A stretch of DNA of 23,828 nucleotides from an uncultured Alphaproteobacteria bacterium (GTDB taxonomy: Bacteria > Pseudomonadota > Alphaproteobacteria > Rickettsiales > UBA1997). Under the pieces are notes generated by a model that had not been told where the DNA came from, did not search any database, and was given only the letters and a program-made list of their open reading frames with translations. The DNA lies in NCBI GenBank assembly GCA_903849835.1, contig CAINKA010000135.1:1-23828 (forward strand), in the 5' to 3' direction. The stretch's first letter is position 1, and each line of letters opens with the position of its first letter. Below are positions 6,190-13,944 of this stretch, in pieces. The translations under genes were made by a program, and so were the position numbers.

Positions 6190-7130
6190 ATTTGTGATTT
6201 AAAAAATCTTAATTTTGCTAAAAATTCCTGCGGGTTTTTTATTTTTACGATGGAATTTTCTGGAGTGAAAAACATGTCATGAAGCCGCGTCAATAAAAAG
6301 CGCATCGCGGCTCCAACTAAAGCAATTTCTAAAAAATCTTTTTCGGTTTCAGAAAATTTTCTAACGCTTTCGTAACCTCGCATTAATTCAAAAAATCTTT
6401 CTGAAACAAAATTATTTTTTTCATCAAAACACCAAGCAGTTGCTGTGATTGCAAAATCGTAAATCAGCGCATCATTTGCGGCAAAATAGAAATCTATCAC
6501 GCCACTTATTTTCTGCTCTTGATCAAAAAAAACATTATCAGGAAAAAGATCGAGATGAGCTGCGGCACTTGGCAAATCAAAGCGCCACGACTCTTTTAAA
6601 AAATCTAAATTTTCTAAAATTTCTTCACGTAAATTTTTTTGATAATTTTCAAGCAGGTGATCGAACTTAGAAAATAGCGGCCTGAAGCCATTAACTCCCA
6701 AATCATTTTCGCGCGACATTTGAAAATCTTTTGCCGCCTCATGAAGTCGTGCTAAAATTTTTCCGACTTCGAAACAGTGATTAATTTCGATCTCATCACG
6801 CAGATTTTTTCCGCTTAAAAAAGTTACAATTGCAGATTTTTTTTCTTTTAGATCAACAGTGTTGAAGCCGGAATTATCAAGGATCGGATGCGGACAACAA
6901 ATTCCTTTTTGCGCCAAGTGAAGTTTAAAATTTATGAAAAATGGCAAGTCATTTTTATCGATGCGCGATTCAAAAATTGTTAAAATAAATTGCCCTTTCT
7001 CGCTGGTAAAAATAAAATTTGAATTATCGATTCCTTCAATGATTTCCTTGAAATCAATGAGCTTCCCCAATGGATATTTTTGCAGATGCTCTTCGAGTTC
7101 GAGCCTTGTCAATCGTGTGTAGACAGCCAT
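6186..7130 (-). CDS. thrB: Homoserine kinase, aminoglycoside-phosphotransferase-like type
   Basis: This type of ThrB phosphorylates homoserine in threonine synthesis and belongs to the choline-kinase/APH fold rather than the GHMP fold. The 314-residue length and N-terminus (MAVYTRLTRLELEEHL) fit. The kinase signature is present as HLDLFPDNVFF (D194 likely catalytic, N199) and GVIDFYFA (D213, metal-binding). The region after it (YDFAITATAWCF) is also typical. Starts one base inside the stop of the upstream metallopeptidase gene (TAATG). No other threonine genes are in view, so the substrate assignment rests on family likeness. Confidence 0.88.
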   Translation of the reverse strand: MAVYTRLTRLELEEHLQKYPLGKLIDFKEIIEGIDNSNFIFTSEKGQFILTIFESRIDKNDLPFFINFKLHLAQKGICCPHPILDNSGFNTVDLKEKKSAIVTFLSGKNLRDEIEINHCFEVGKILARLHEAAKDFQMSRENDLGVNGFRPLFSKFDHLLENYQKNLREEILENLDFLKESWRFDLPSAAAHLDLFPDNVFFDQEQKISGVIDFYFAANDALIYDFAITATAWCFDEKNNFVSERFFELMRGYESVRKFSETEKDFLEIALVGAAMRFLLTRLHDMFFTPENSIVKIKNPQEFLAKLRFFKSQI

Positions 7131-7960
7131 TATTTTTTCTCCTCAAGCGCTTCGTATTTTTCCCAACCCCGCTGCCACATCGCATTTGATTTTGTAGTTT
7201 TTGACCAAGAGCCGGCAGATTTTTTTTGCACTGATTCAACCTTTTCCTGAAATTTTTCTTGCGGAGCTTCAAGCTTTACCTGCCTAGCTATTTCACTCGT
7301 CATCTTGGAAATTTCTGGATCAATTTTTGCTCTGATTTGCGGATTAAAAATTTTTTCGATGAAGTTCGTAGTGTTTTCAAAAAAGCTCATGACCTCAAGC
7401 GTAGCAAAGTCTCCCTTCGCAGAAACATTTCGCGAAATACTCAACAATTCAAAATAGCGCGCGAAAAGTTCGGATAAAAATTGATGCGGTTTGTAAGCTT
7501 TGAGAGCATCAACCATCAGCCTTTTTACCTCTGCCTTCAGCGTGATAATTTTTGGATCGCGACCTTTCATGTCGAAACCAATCGCAGTTCTGAATTCTTC
7601 GCCCAAATCAATTCCGCTTTCAAATTCAAGAGCATGCGCCATCTCATGAGCCAGCACGTTGTAGGACAATTGGCGTAAAATAATTTTTGGCGCAGATTTG
7701 TGTAAAATTTTTCCCAAGGTTTTGTCGTAAAAACTTTTTTGTTCGGTCAAAAAACATCCAACATTAGTGTCCCAACCCTTGACAATCCTGACTTCAAACC
7801 GCAATTGTTTTTCTCGCAACTTCGTCAAAATTAAATCCAAACCATCTTTAAAAAGTTCGATGCGATAAAGATCGCAAAACATTTTTTGGAATTTATCAGC
7901 CTCGCTGGCGCCTTCAAATTCAAGCTGTGGGAAGATTATTTTTGATAATGAATTTACCAT
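7130..7960 (-). CDS. Putative zinc metallopeptidase with HEMAH motif
   Basis: I do not recognise a named family. The 276-residue protein carries HEMAH at 105-109 (LAHEMAHALEFE), the HExxH signature of zinc peptidases. A likely third ligand is E164 in FLSELFARYFELL, 55 residues on; a glutamate in this ELFARxF context is seen in gluzincin-type enzymes. No signal peptide or membrane segment is visible, so it is probably cytoplasmic. The C-terminal 70 residues are highly charged with Lys/Glu/Gln and end in EALEEKK, likely helical and non-catalytic. It lies between fur (5-base gap) and thrB (1-base overlap), so it is cotranscribed, and its role could concern metal stress or cell-wall turnover with pgeF. 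That link is inference. Confidence 0.75.
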   Translation of the reverse strand: MVNSLSKIIFPQLEFEGASEADKFQKMFCDLYRIELFKDGLDLILTKLREKQLRFEVRIVKGWDTNVGCFLTEQKSFYDKTLGKILHKSAPKIILRQLSYNVLAHEMAHALEFESGIDLGEEFRTAIGFDMKGRDPKIITLKAEVKRLMVDALKAYKPHQFLSELFARYFELLSISRNVSAKGDFATLEVMSFFENTTNFIEKIFNPQIRAKIDPEISKMTSEIARQVKLEAPQEKFQEKVESVQKKSAGSWSKTTKSNAMWQRGWEKYEALEEKK

Positions 7961-7962
7961 TT

Positions 7963-7997
7963 GACTTACGACTTACGACTGACGGCTGACGACTTCA
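7963..7997. repeat. Heptamer tandem repeat at the fur 3' end
   Basis: On the plus strand the units are GACTTAC, GACTTAC, GACTGAC, GGCTGAC and GACTTCA, a 7-base period with transitions between copies. The repeat supplies the last codons and the stop of fur (residues SSAVSRKS) and nearly reaches the start of the next gene. Similar heptamers occur at 1739-1816 and 18082-18148. Confidence 0.75.
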
Positions 7998-8403
7998 AAG
8001 GCCGGCAATAAAGCTCCATCCGATGTCCAACAATTTCAAAACCTTTTTCACGCGCGATTTTTTCCTGCAACTTTTCCAACTCTTCACTGAAAAATTCGTG
8101 AACTTCGTCGGTAGAAATATCGACCAAATGATCATGATGGTCATCGCCTTCGAGCTTCTCGTAGCGCGCCCTGCCCTTGCCTCCAAAATCATGCCGAGAA
8201 ATCACTCCAAGCTCTTCAAATAATTTTACCGCGCGATAAACCGTTGCGATTCCGATGCTAGGATTAATTTTTGCCGCACGCTTAAAAACCTCTTCGACAT
8301 CAGGATGGTCAGCACTATCTGAAATTACTCGCGCGATAATTTTACGATTTTCTGTAAGTTTAATTCTGCGTTCAGCGCAAAGTCTTTCGATCTGAGAAGG
8401 CAT
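7966..8403 (-). CDS. fur: Fur family metal-responsive repressor (Fur/Mur type)
   Basis: Fur-family dimers bind DNA when loaded with Fe2+ or, in many alphaproteobacteria, Mn2+ (Mur). The 145-residue product has the winged-helix half with LTENRKIIARVI, HPDVEEVF and the recognition helix GIATVYRAVKLFEELG, then the metal/dimer half with HHDHLVDISTDEVHEFF and the end HRMELYCRPL. The structural CxxC pairs are absent, as in alphaproteobacterial Fur. ATG at 8403 was preferred over an upstream TTG at 8412. The last eight residues come from a heptamer repeat and are not part of the family fold. First gene of a four-gene operon, divergent from guaB. Confidence 0.9.
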   Translation of the reverse strand: MPSQIERLCAERRIKLTENRKIIARVISDSADHPDVEEVFKRAAKINPSIGIATVYRAVKLFEELGVISRHDFGGKGRARYEKLEGDDHHDHLVDISTDEVHEFFSEELEKLQEKIAREKGFEIVGHRMELYCRPLKSSAVSRKS

Positions 8404-8442
8404 GATATTCAAGGCTTGAGGTTAGTAATTGTTTTTTACTTT

Positions 8443-8490
8443 TTGACGATTGAGAATAATTTGCTACAAAATTCTGCCAATTTGTAGCAA
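8443..8490 (+). promoter_or_regulatory. guaB promoter with palindromic operator-like site
   Basis: TTGACG (8443-8448) and TACAAA (8465-8470), separated by 16 bases, form a plausible -35/-10 pair. The -10 is inside a 10-base perfect inverted repeat, TTGCTACAAA (8461-8470) and TTTGTAGCAA (8481-8490), which also spans the predicted start point near 8477. A site there would block transcription if bound. It does not look like a classical Fur box, and the regulator is unknown. In RNA it would form only if transcription started further upstream. Confidence 0.55.
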
Positions 8491-8508
8491 CCTCATCTTC
8501 AGAAAAAA

Positions 8509-9996
8509 ATGACAAAAAATCGTAAACTTATCGAAACCTCCTCACCGTCTCTAACCTTTGACGACGTGCTTCTAAAGCCAGCTTACTCAGAAATTCTTCC
8601 GGCAGATGCAGATGTAAAAACAAAAGTTACAAAAGAAATTTCGCTCAATATTCCGATAATTTCTTCAGCGATGGATACCGTCACCGAAAGTCGTTTGGCC
8701 ATCGCGATGGCTCAGTGCGGCGGCTTGGGATGTGTTCACAAAAATCTTTCGATCAAAGATCAGGCCGATGAAATTCGCAGAGTCAAAAAATTCGAATCAG
8801 GAATCGTGATTAATCCTCTGACAATCACCCCAGATGAAACCTTGAGTGACGCACTTTCACTGATGAAGGAATATGGAATTTCAGGTATTCCCGTCGTTAA
8901 GCAGGGCACAAAAAAATTGGTCGGAATTTTAACAAATCGCGACGTGCGTTTTGCTTCCGACAGAAAACAGCAGATCAAAGAATTGATGACAAAAGACGGA
9001 CTCATCACCGCGAAATCAAACGTTAGCAAGCAAGATGCAAAAGCGCTTTTGCACAAAAATAAAATCGAACGCATCATCATCACAGACAGCCAAGGCAATT
9101 GCGTAGGGCTCATCACTGGAAAAGATTTAGAAAAAAATAAACAATTTCCTCACGCCTCAAAAGATGAGGAAGGAAGATTGCTAGTTGCCGCCGCAACTGG
9201 AGTTGGCAAGGATGGAATCAAGCGCGCTGAAGCTTTGGTCGAGGCTGGTGTGGACATCATCACAATCGACACGGCGCACGGACACTCCTCCGGCGTGATT
9301 GCAACGGTTCGCGAACTTAAAAAACTTTTTCCAAAACAAAATTTTATCGCCGGAAATATTGCAACCAAAGAAGCTGCAAAAGCCTTGATTGATGCCGGCG
9401 CAGACGCTGTTAAAGTTGGAATTGGTCCCGGTTCAATTTGCACAACTCGAATAGTTGCAGGTGTCGGCGTTCCACAGCTATCAGCACTTCTCGACGTTGT
9501 TGAATTTTGTGATCAAGTAAAAATTCCAGTTATTTCCGACGGCGGAATTCGTTTTTCTGGGGACTTGGCGAAAGCCATCGCAGCAGGCGCCTCATGCGTT
9601 ATGCTTGGCGGATTGCTCGCCGGCGCCGAAGAAACTCCGGGAGAAATCGTTTTGTTCAAAGGTCGTTCTTACAAAGTTTATCGCGGCATGGGGTCGCTTG
9701 GTGCAATGGCTCGCGGCTCTGCCGATCGTTATTTCCAGCAAGATGTTTCGGATAAATTAAAGCTAGTTCCTGAGGGAGTCGAAGGTCGCGTCGCTTACAA
9801 AGGCCCAGTTTCCGACGTCATTCACCAACTTGTTGGCGGATTAAAAGCATCGATGGGCTACACCGGAAATGGCACAATCGAAGAGATGAGAAAAAATTGT
9901 AACTTCGTTCGAATCACGAATTCCGGCCTTCGCGAGAGTCATCCGCATTCGATCACCATCACTTCAGAATCGCCGAATTACACGACTGAGAGTTAA
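8509..9996 (+). CDS. guaB: IMP dehydrogenase
   Basis: GuaB oxidises IMP to XMP with NAD+, the committed step to GMP. The 495-residue protein has the N-terminal LTFDDVLLKP, the conserved SSAMDTVTES, two CBS domains (about 97-210) with GISGIPVV and IERIIITD, the catalytic loop GPGSICTTR with C311, the phosphate-binding SDGGIRFSGD, and the flap region GAMARGS and VPEGVEGRV. It ends SESPNYTTES. Length is normal. Nothing is missing. guaA does not follow; the next 180 bases hold only a possible remnant. Confidence 0.97.
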   Translation: MTKNRKLIETSSPSLTFDDVLLKPAYSEILPADADVKTKVTKEISLNIPIISSAMDTVTESRLAIAMAQCGGLGCVHKNLSIKDQADEIRRVKKFESGIVINPLTITPDETLSDALSLMKEYGISGIPVVKQGTKKLVGILTNRDVRFASDRKQQIKELMTKDGLITAKSNVSKQDAKALLHKNKIERIIITDSQGNCVGLITGKDLEKNKQFPHASKDEEGRLLVAAATGVGKDGIKRAEALVEAGVDIITIDTAHGHSSGVIATVRELKKLFPKQNFIAGNIATKEAAKALIDAGADAVKVGIGPGSICTTRIVAGVGVPQLSALLDVVEFCDQVKIPVISDGGIRFSGDLAKAIAAGASCVMLGGLLAGAEETPGEIVLFKGRSYKVYRGMGSLGAMARGSADRYFQQDVSDKLKLVPEGVEGRVAYKGPVSDVIHQLVGGLKASMGYTGNGTIEEMRKNCNFVRITNSGLRESHPHSITITSESPNYTTES

Positions 9997-9997
9997 G

Positions 9998-10174
9998 ATA
10001 ATTTTACCGCTCGACAAACAACGAGGAACTAAAAACCTTCGCCGAAAAATTGCCAATAGCAGAAAAAAACTTGCGGAAAAAATTACAAAAAACGGGATTT
10101 CTTCGTCGGTTTTTGATGACATCATTGCGGTGCTTAATAAGCGCGTGGCGCGGATTTTGGGATATTTTAACTGA
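9998..10174 (+). pseudogene. Possible degraded 3' fragment of an unknown gene
   Basis: Right after guaB one plus frame is open for 58 codons to a TGA at 10172-10174. It encodes a Lys/Arg-rich stretch ending in FDDIIAVLNKRVARILGYFN, with protein-like composition. There is no ATG, GTG or TTG start in this frame before the end, so it cannot be translated as it stands. It may be a truncated gene, or chance. No family was recognised. Confidence 0.3.
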
Positions 10175-10182
10175 AGATTTTT

Positions 10183-11202
10183 TTAGGAAACTCCTCTCAT
10201 AACTTTTGCAACAGATTCTTTACTCACCACTTCCGATCCTGTCGGCATAGGATCGGCGCTTGGAACTGACGGCCCATCAAGCCTCGCCGCACCTCTTCTG
10301 ACATTCTCTCCTACACCAGATTTCTCTACCATTTCCGCCCTTTTTGCTCTTTCAACATCTAGAGCTTTTTTGACGATTTCATGCAGTTGGTGATCGGTTA
10401 AATCTGGCGTAACCGTCATTTTCGCGGCGGTGTGTTTCTTGTTAATTTTTACGACCATCTTGCCGTCACTTTGTTTTGCCATCGCCTCCAAAGCAGTAAC
10501 CTCAGTTGTACCGAAGTTGCCATTGGTTTTGATATCGTAGGATTTGCTATCGCCATCTCGACCTTCCCCACAGCCACCTCCAATCGTCACAGAAAATTTT
10601 ACGTCCAACCTGCCAGAAATGCCTCGGAATGCCTTGATATAGCCAGCAGTAGCAAGTGTTGCCGCACTAATGCCTAGTCTTTGTGGATTTTTTTCTGCTT
10701 CACGAATTTGCTCTTTAAGCTTTTCGTCGACTATCGCGGACAATAAAATCGTAACGGGTTTTTGTTTTTCTGCTGTTTTAACTTCCTCACTTAGCACCCC
10801 AATTTTCGGAGGAATTTCTTCTGACGCACTCACCACAGAATCACTATCTGCAGGAGATTCTGGTCTAACAATTTCTGTATCAGGCAATCTTTGAGCCTCT
10901 CTCCGATTAACGTTTACAACACCAATTTTTAAATTTTCTTCGATTTTTTCTAAAGATTCCTCTACCTCCAAAACCAGTCTGGACAAGACTTTCTCGACAC
11001 CGCTACTTTGAATTTCTGGCTGCAACAAATTTTTTTCACGCTTTTTTCTAAAAGTTTTTTGTATCGCACTCGCAGCATTTTGCTCATCAAGTTTTTTTAA
11101 TTTCCCCACGTCTTTTTGTGATACTTCCACCTTTTTACCAAAGGCATCTTCCAACATTTTTTTTCTCTCTGCGACGATTCCCGAGGACCTTTTTTTCGAC
11201 AT
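10183..11202 (-). CDS. Unknown protein with an N-terminal IQ (calmodulin-binding-like) motif
   Basis: No family recognised. The 339-residue protein is soluble, with no signal peptide or membrane helix. The first 60 residues are very basic and include AASAIQKTFRKKREKNLL. From I47 this fits the eukaryotic IQ consensus (hydrophobic-Q-xxx-R-x-xxx-K-xx-hydrophobic: I47, Q48, R52, K57, L60), with Lys instead of the usual Gly at 53. Residues about 75-95 look coiled-coil-like (EVEESLEKIEENLK). The middle is Pro/Ser/Glu-rich and looks disordered. A more ordered part at about 175-290 contains a Gly-rich loop (IGGGCGEGRDGDS), and the C-terminus is again flexible. It starts 12 bases after the priA stop, so it is probably cotranscribed with priA. 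Confidence 0.75.
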   Translation of the reverse strand: MSKKRSSGIVAERKKMLEDAFGKKVEVSQKDVGKLKKLDEQNAASAIQKTFRKKREKNLLQPEIQSSGVEKVLSRLVLEVEESLEKIEENLKIGVVNVNRREAQRLPDTEIVRPESPADSDSVVSASEEIPPKIGVLSEEVKTAEKQKPVTILLSAIVDEKLKEQIREAEKNPQRLGISAATLATAGYIKAFRGISGRLDVKFSVTIGGGCGEGRDGDSKSYDIKTNGNFGTTEVTALEAMAKQSDGKMVVKINKKHTAAKMTVTPDLTDHQLHEIVKKALDVERAKRAEMVEKSGVGENVRRGAARLDGPSVPSADPMPTGSEVVSKESVAKVMRGVS

Positions 11203-11214
11203 ATTTTTTAAAAA

Positions 11215-13182
11215 TTAAATTGGATCAACGTCAATCCTTACTCGCACCAACTTAGGAACGTCAAGGCTTTTCATCACATCACCGATTAATTTTTGTAAAT
11301 TGACTTTTTTCGCAGTTTTCAAATGCACCAAAAAATGGTGGCGGTTTTTTAGGCGTTGGAGTGGGGCTGGTGCTGGTCCGAAGAGTTCTATTTTTTCGTC
11401 AGCAGGAAAATTTTGAATTAATTTTTTGGCAAAATTTTTGGCGTCAGCTTCGGCAAAGGAACTTATTTCAAATTTCGCAAACCTTGCGAATGGCGGCAGA
11501 TTCAGGGCTTGGCGGTTTTTAATTTCGAATTCGTAAAAACTTTTTTTATCATCTTGGAGAATTTTTTCGAAAATAAAATTTTGTGGATTGTGAGTTTGGA
11601 TCAGAATTTTTCCGACAATATCTCGTCGTCCTGCTCGACCAATTACCTGCGTTAAAATCTGAAAAGTTTTCTCCAAAGCGCGGAGTTCGGATGAGTAGAG
11701 CAACCCATCGGCGTCAACGATCCCGACCAAAGTTAAATCGGGAAAATCGTGACCTTTGGCAATCATTTGCGTGCCGATAATTACATCGATTTCGCGCGCT
11801 AAAATTTTCTTCACCAACTTGTCGACGTCGGAAAAATTTGCGACATTGTCGGAGGTGACGAGCGCAATTCGCGCTTCGGGAAATAAATTTTTTACTTCTT
11901 CTTCGATCTTTTCCACGCCTACTCCCACCGAGATTAGCGCATCTTTCTCGCCACAAAATTTGCACGCGTGATTTAAATTTTCTTGGTGGCCGCAATGGTG
12001 ACAAATTAATTTTTTTCGTGATTTGTGCAGCACCAAATGAAAGTCGCAATCTGCACATTCATATTTTTTTCCACATGCCTTGCAAAGCGTGACGGGCGCG
12101 TATCCGCGGCGATTTAAAAAAAGTAAAGTTTGTTTTTTATTGGCAAAATTTTCAGCGATTTCTGCGCGTAATTTTTGCGACAAAAAATTTCCTGAATCCA
12201 ATTTTTCGCGACGCAAATCGACCAATTCAATTTCATTTTTCTGCCCGAATTTTTGCGATAAAATAAAATGCTGATACTTGCCCGAAATAGCGTTGGCGTA
12301 GGTTTCAAGAGCTGGCGTCGCCGAAGATAAAATCACCGGAAAATTTTCCGCTTTTGCTTTTACAATCGCCATGTCGCGCGCGTGAAAATTAAAAACATCT
12401 TCCTGCTTAAAAGAGGAATCATGCTCTTCGTCAATGACGATTAATTGCAGATTTTTGAATGGCAGTAACAGCGCCGAGCGCGCGCCGATTAAGACACGAA
12501 CTGATCCGTCAACTACACCGTAAAAAATTTCGCGCTTTTCTTTTTTGGAAATTTTGGAGTGCCACAAAGCTGGTTTAAAACCGAATTGCTCTTCGAAGCG
12601 GAGCAGGAGTTGGCTGGTTAGAGCGATCTCGGGGAGGAGGATTAGGATTTGCGCTGCGGAATTTTTTTCGAGAATTTTTGCAATCAGTGCGAAATAAATT
12701 TCAGTTTTTCCGGAGCCGGTAACGCCGTCGAGCAAAGCTACAAAGTACTTGCCGCCTTCGCGCGAAATATCCCCCACAATCTCCTCCTGCCTCTCACTCA
12801 ATTTTTTCAGCGAAAATTTTTCCTGCTCAACTTTTTGCACCAACCCTTCTGGAATTTTTTTCACCTTATCCGAATTCAAAATCCCAATAAATGCCCGCAC
12901 TATAAACCCACGACTGGCAAGGTTGTATGCCGCAATCGCCTCAATAAATTCCAACTGCTCTCGCGTAAATTTTATCCGAAAATTCTTCTCCAAAATTTTT
13001 TTAATCTTCTCCAAAGATAAATTGCCGATCGTCGACTGACGACCGACAACCACTCCCCAAATCTGCTTTTTCCCGAACTCAACCTTCACTACATCTCCCT
13101 CCTCAACCCCAATTTCATCCAGATAGGTGAAGGGTTCGTCAAGTGCTAGCGGCAATAAAACTTGGACGAAATTTTTTGACAT
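11215..13182 (-). CDS. priA: Primosomal protein N' (replication restart helicase PriA)
   Basis: PriA recognises stalled forks and loads the replisome as a 3'-5' helicase. The product is 655 residues from the chosen ATG at 13182 (MSKNFVQVLLPLALDEPFTY); a longer frame to 13311 has no family support. It holds the DNA-binding N-domain, Walker A GVTGSGKT (153-160), DEEH (251-254), a zinc-binding region with several CxxC pairs (CKACG, CADC, CHHCG, CKFCG), then GTQMIAKGHDFPDL and QVIGRAGRRD of the second helicase lobe. It is shorter than E. coli PriA (about 732) but complete. It is divergent from the transaldolase gene. A stretch near residue 50 (QSTIG) is encoded by DNA resembling the heptamer repeats. 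Confidence 0.95.
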   Translation of the reverse strand: MSKNFVQVLLPLALDEPFTYLDEIGVEEGDVVKVEFGKKQIWGVVVGRQSTIGNLSLEKIKKILEKNFRIKFTREQLEFIEAIAAYNLASRGFIVRAFIGILNSDKVKKIPEGLVQKVEQEKFSLKKLSERQEEIVGDISREGGKYFVALLDGVTGSGKTEIYFALIAKILEKNSAAQILILLPEIALTSQLLLRFEEQFGFKPALWHSKISKKEKREIFYGVVDGSVRVLIGARSALLLPFKNLQLIVIDEEHDSSFKQEDVFNFHARDMAIVKAKAENFPVILSSATPALETYANAISGKYQHFILSQKFGQKNEIELVDLRREKLDSGNFLSQKLRAEIAENFANKKQTLLFLNRRGYAPVTLCKACGKKYECADCDFHLVLHKSRKKLICHHCGHQENLNHACKFCGEKDALISVGVGVEKIEEEVKNLFPEARIALVTSDNVANFSDVDKLVKKILAREIDVIIGTQMIAKGHDFPDLTLVGIVDADGLLYSSELRALEKTFQILTQVIGRAGRRDIVGKILIQTHNPQNFIFEKILQDDKKSFYEFEIKNRQALNLPPFARFAKFEISSFAEADAKNFAKKLIQNFPADEKIELFGPAPAPLQRLKNRHHFLVHLKTAKKVNLQKLIGDVMKSLDVPKLVRVRIDVDPI

Positions 13183-13270
13183 GATCGGTTGATAAAAGAA
13201 ATTTTTGGGCATTAAATCGCGGGCGCTCACCAAACAGTTCCCGCCCCCAAAATTCAACAAACTAAAAATT

Positions 13271-13927
13271 ATGAAATTTTTTATCGACTCCGCGGAAATC
13301 TCTGAGATCAAGGAAATCGCGGCTTACGGGCTTCTCGACGGCGTCACCACGAATCCGAGTTTAATCGCAAAATCTGGTCGCAAATTCAAAGAAGTAATCG
13401 CTGAAATTTGCGCCGTGGTTTCGGGACCGGTCAGCGCCGAAGTCGCTGCCACCGATTACGCTGGCATGATTCGCGAGGGAGAAATTCTCGCCAAAATCGC
13501 CAAAAATGTCTGCATCAAATTGCCGCTGACAATGGACGGGCTCAAGGCTTGCAAATATTTTTCCGACAAAGGAATTCAAACAAATGTCACGCTTTGCTTC
13601 TCCGCCGCACAAGCAATCTTGGCCGCAAAAGCAGGCGCAACTTTTGTGTCACCATTCGTGGGAAGGCTTGACGACATTGGTCAGGACGGACTTGGCCTGA
13701 TCGAGGAAATCTGCCAAATTTATTCCAACTACCCCAATTTCAAAACCGAAATTCTCGTCGCTTCAATCCGCCACCCAATCCACATCACCGCCGCTGCGAA
13801 AATGGGCGCACACGTTGCGACCATACCTGGCAAGATTTTGAAGCAACTTGCGGCACATCCGCTGACTGAAAAAGGTTTGGAAGTTTTTGTAAAAGATTGG
13901 GCTTCAACTGGGCAAAAAATTGACTAA
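13271..13927 (+). CDS. tal: Transaldolase (TalC/MipB-type)
   Basis: Transfers a dihydroxyacetone unit between sugar phosphates in the non-oxidative pentose phosphate pathway, through a Schiff base. The 218-residue protein has MKFFIDSAEISEI, GVTTNPSLI, the Schiff-base K83 in CIKLPLT, SPFVGRLDDIG and the phosphate-binding TEILVASIRHP. This small form includes transaldolases and fructose-6-phosphate aldolases. F129 in SPFVGR is the residue usual in transaldolases, where the aldolases have Tyr, so transaldolase is preferred. ATG at 13271 was chosen since it gives the conserved N-terminus; an upstream ATG at 13205 does not. Only 17 bases separate it from the next gene. Confidence 0.93.
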   Translation: MKFFIDSAEISEIKEIAAYGLLDGVTTNPSLIAKSGRKFKEVIAEICAVVSGPVSAEVAATDYAGMIREGEILAKIAKNVCIKLPLTMDGLKACKYFSDKGIQTNVTLCFSAAQAILAAKAGATFVSPFVGRLDDIGQDGLGLIEEICQIYSNYPNFKTEILVASIRHPIHITAAAKMGAHVATIPGKILKQLAAHPLTEKGLEVFVKDWASTGQKID

Positions 13928-13944
13928 AATTTTCATTTCACCAA

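Noticed and set aside
13183..13311. Longer N-terminus for PriA
   Set aside because: The added residues have no family support, and MSKNFVQVLLPLALDEPFTY is the typical PriA start.
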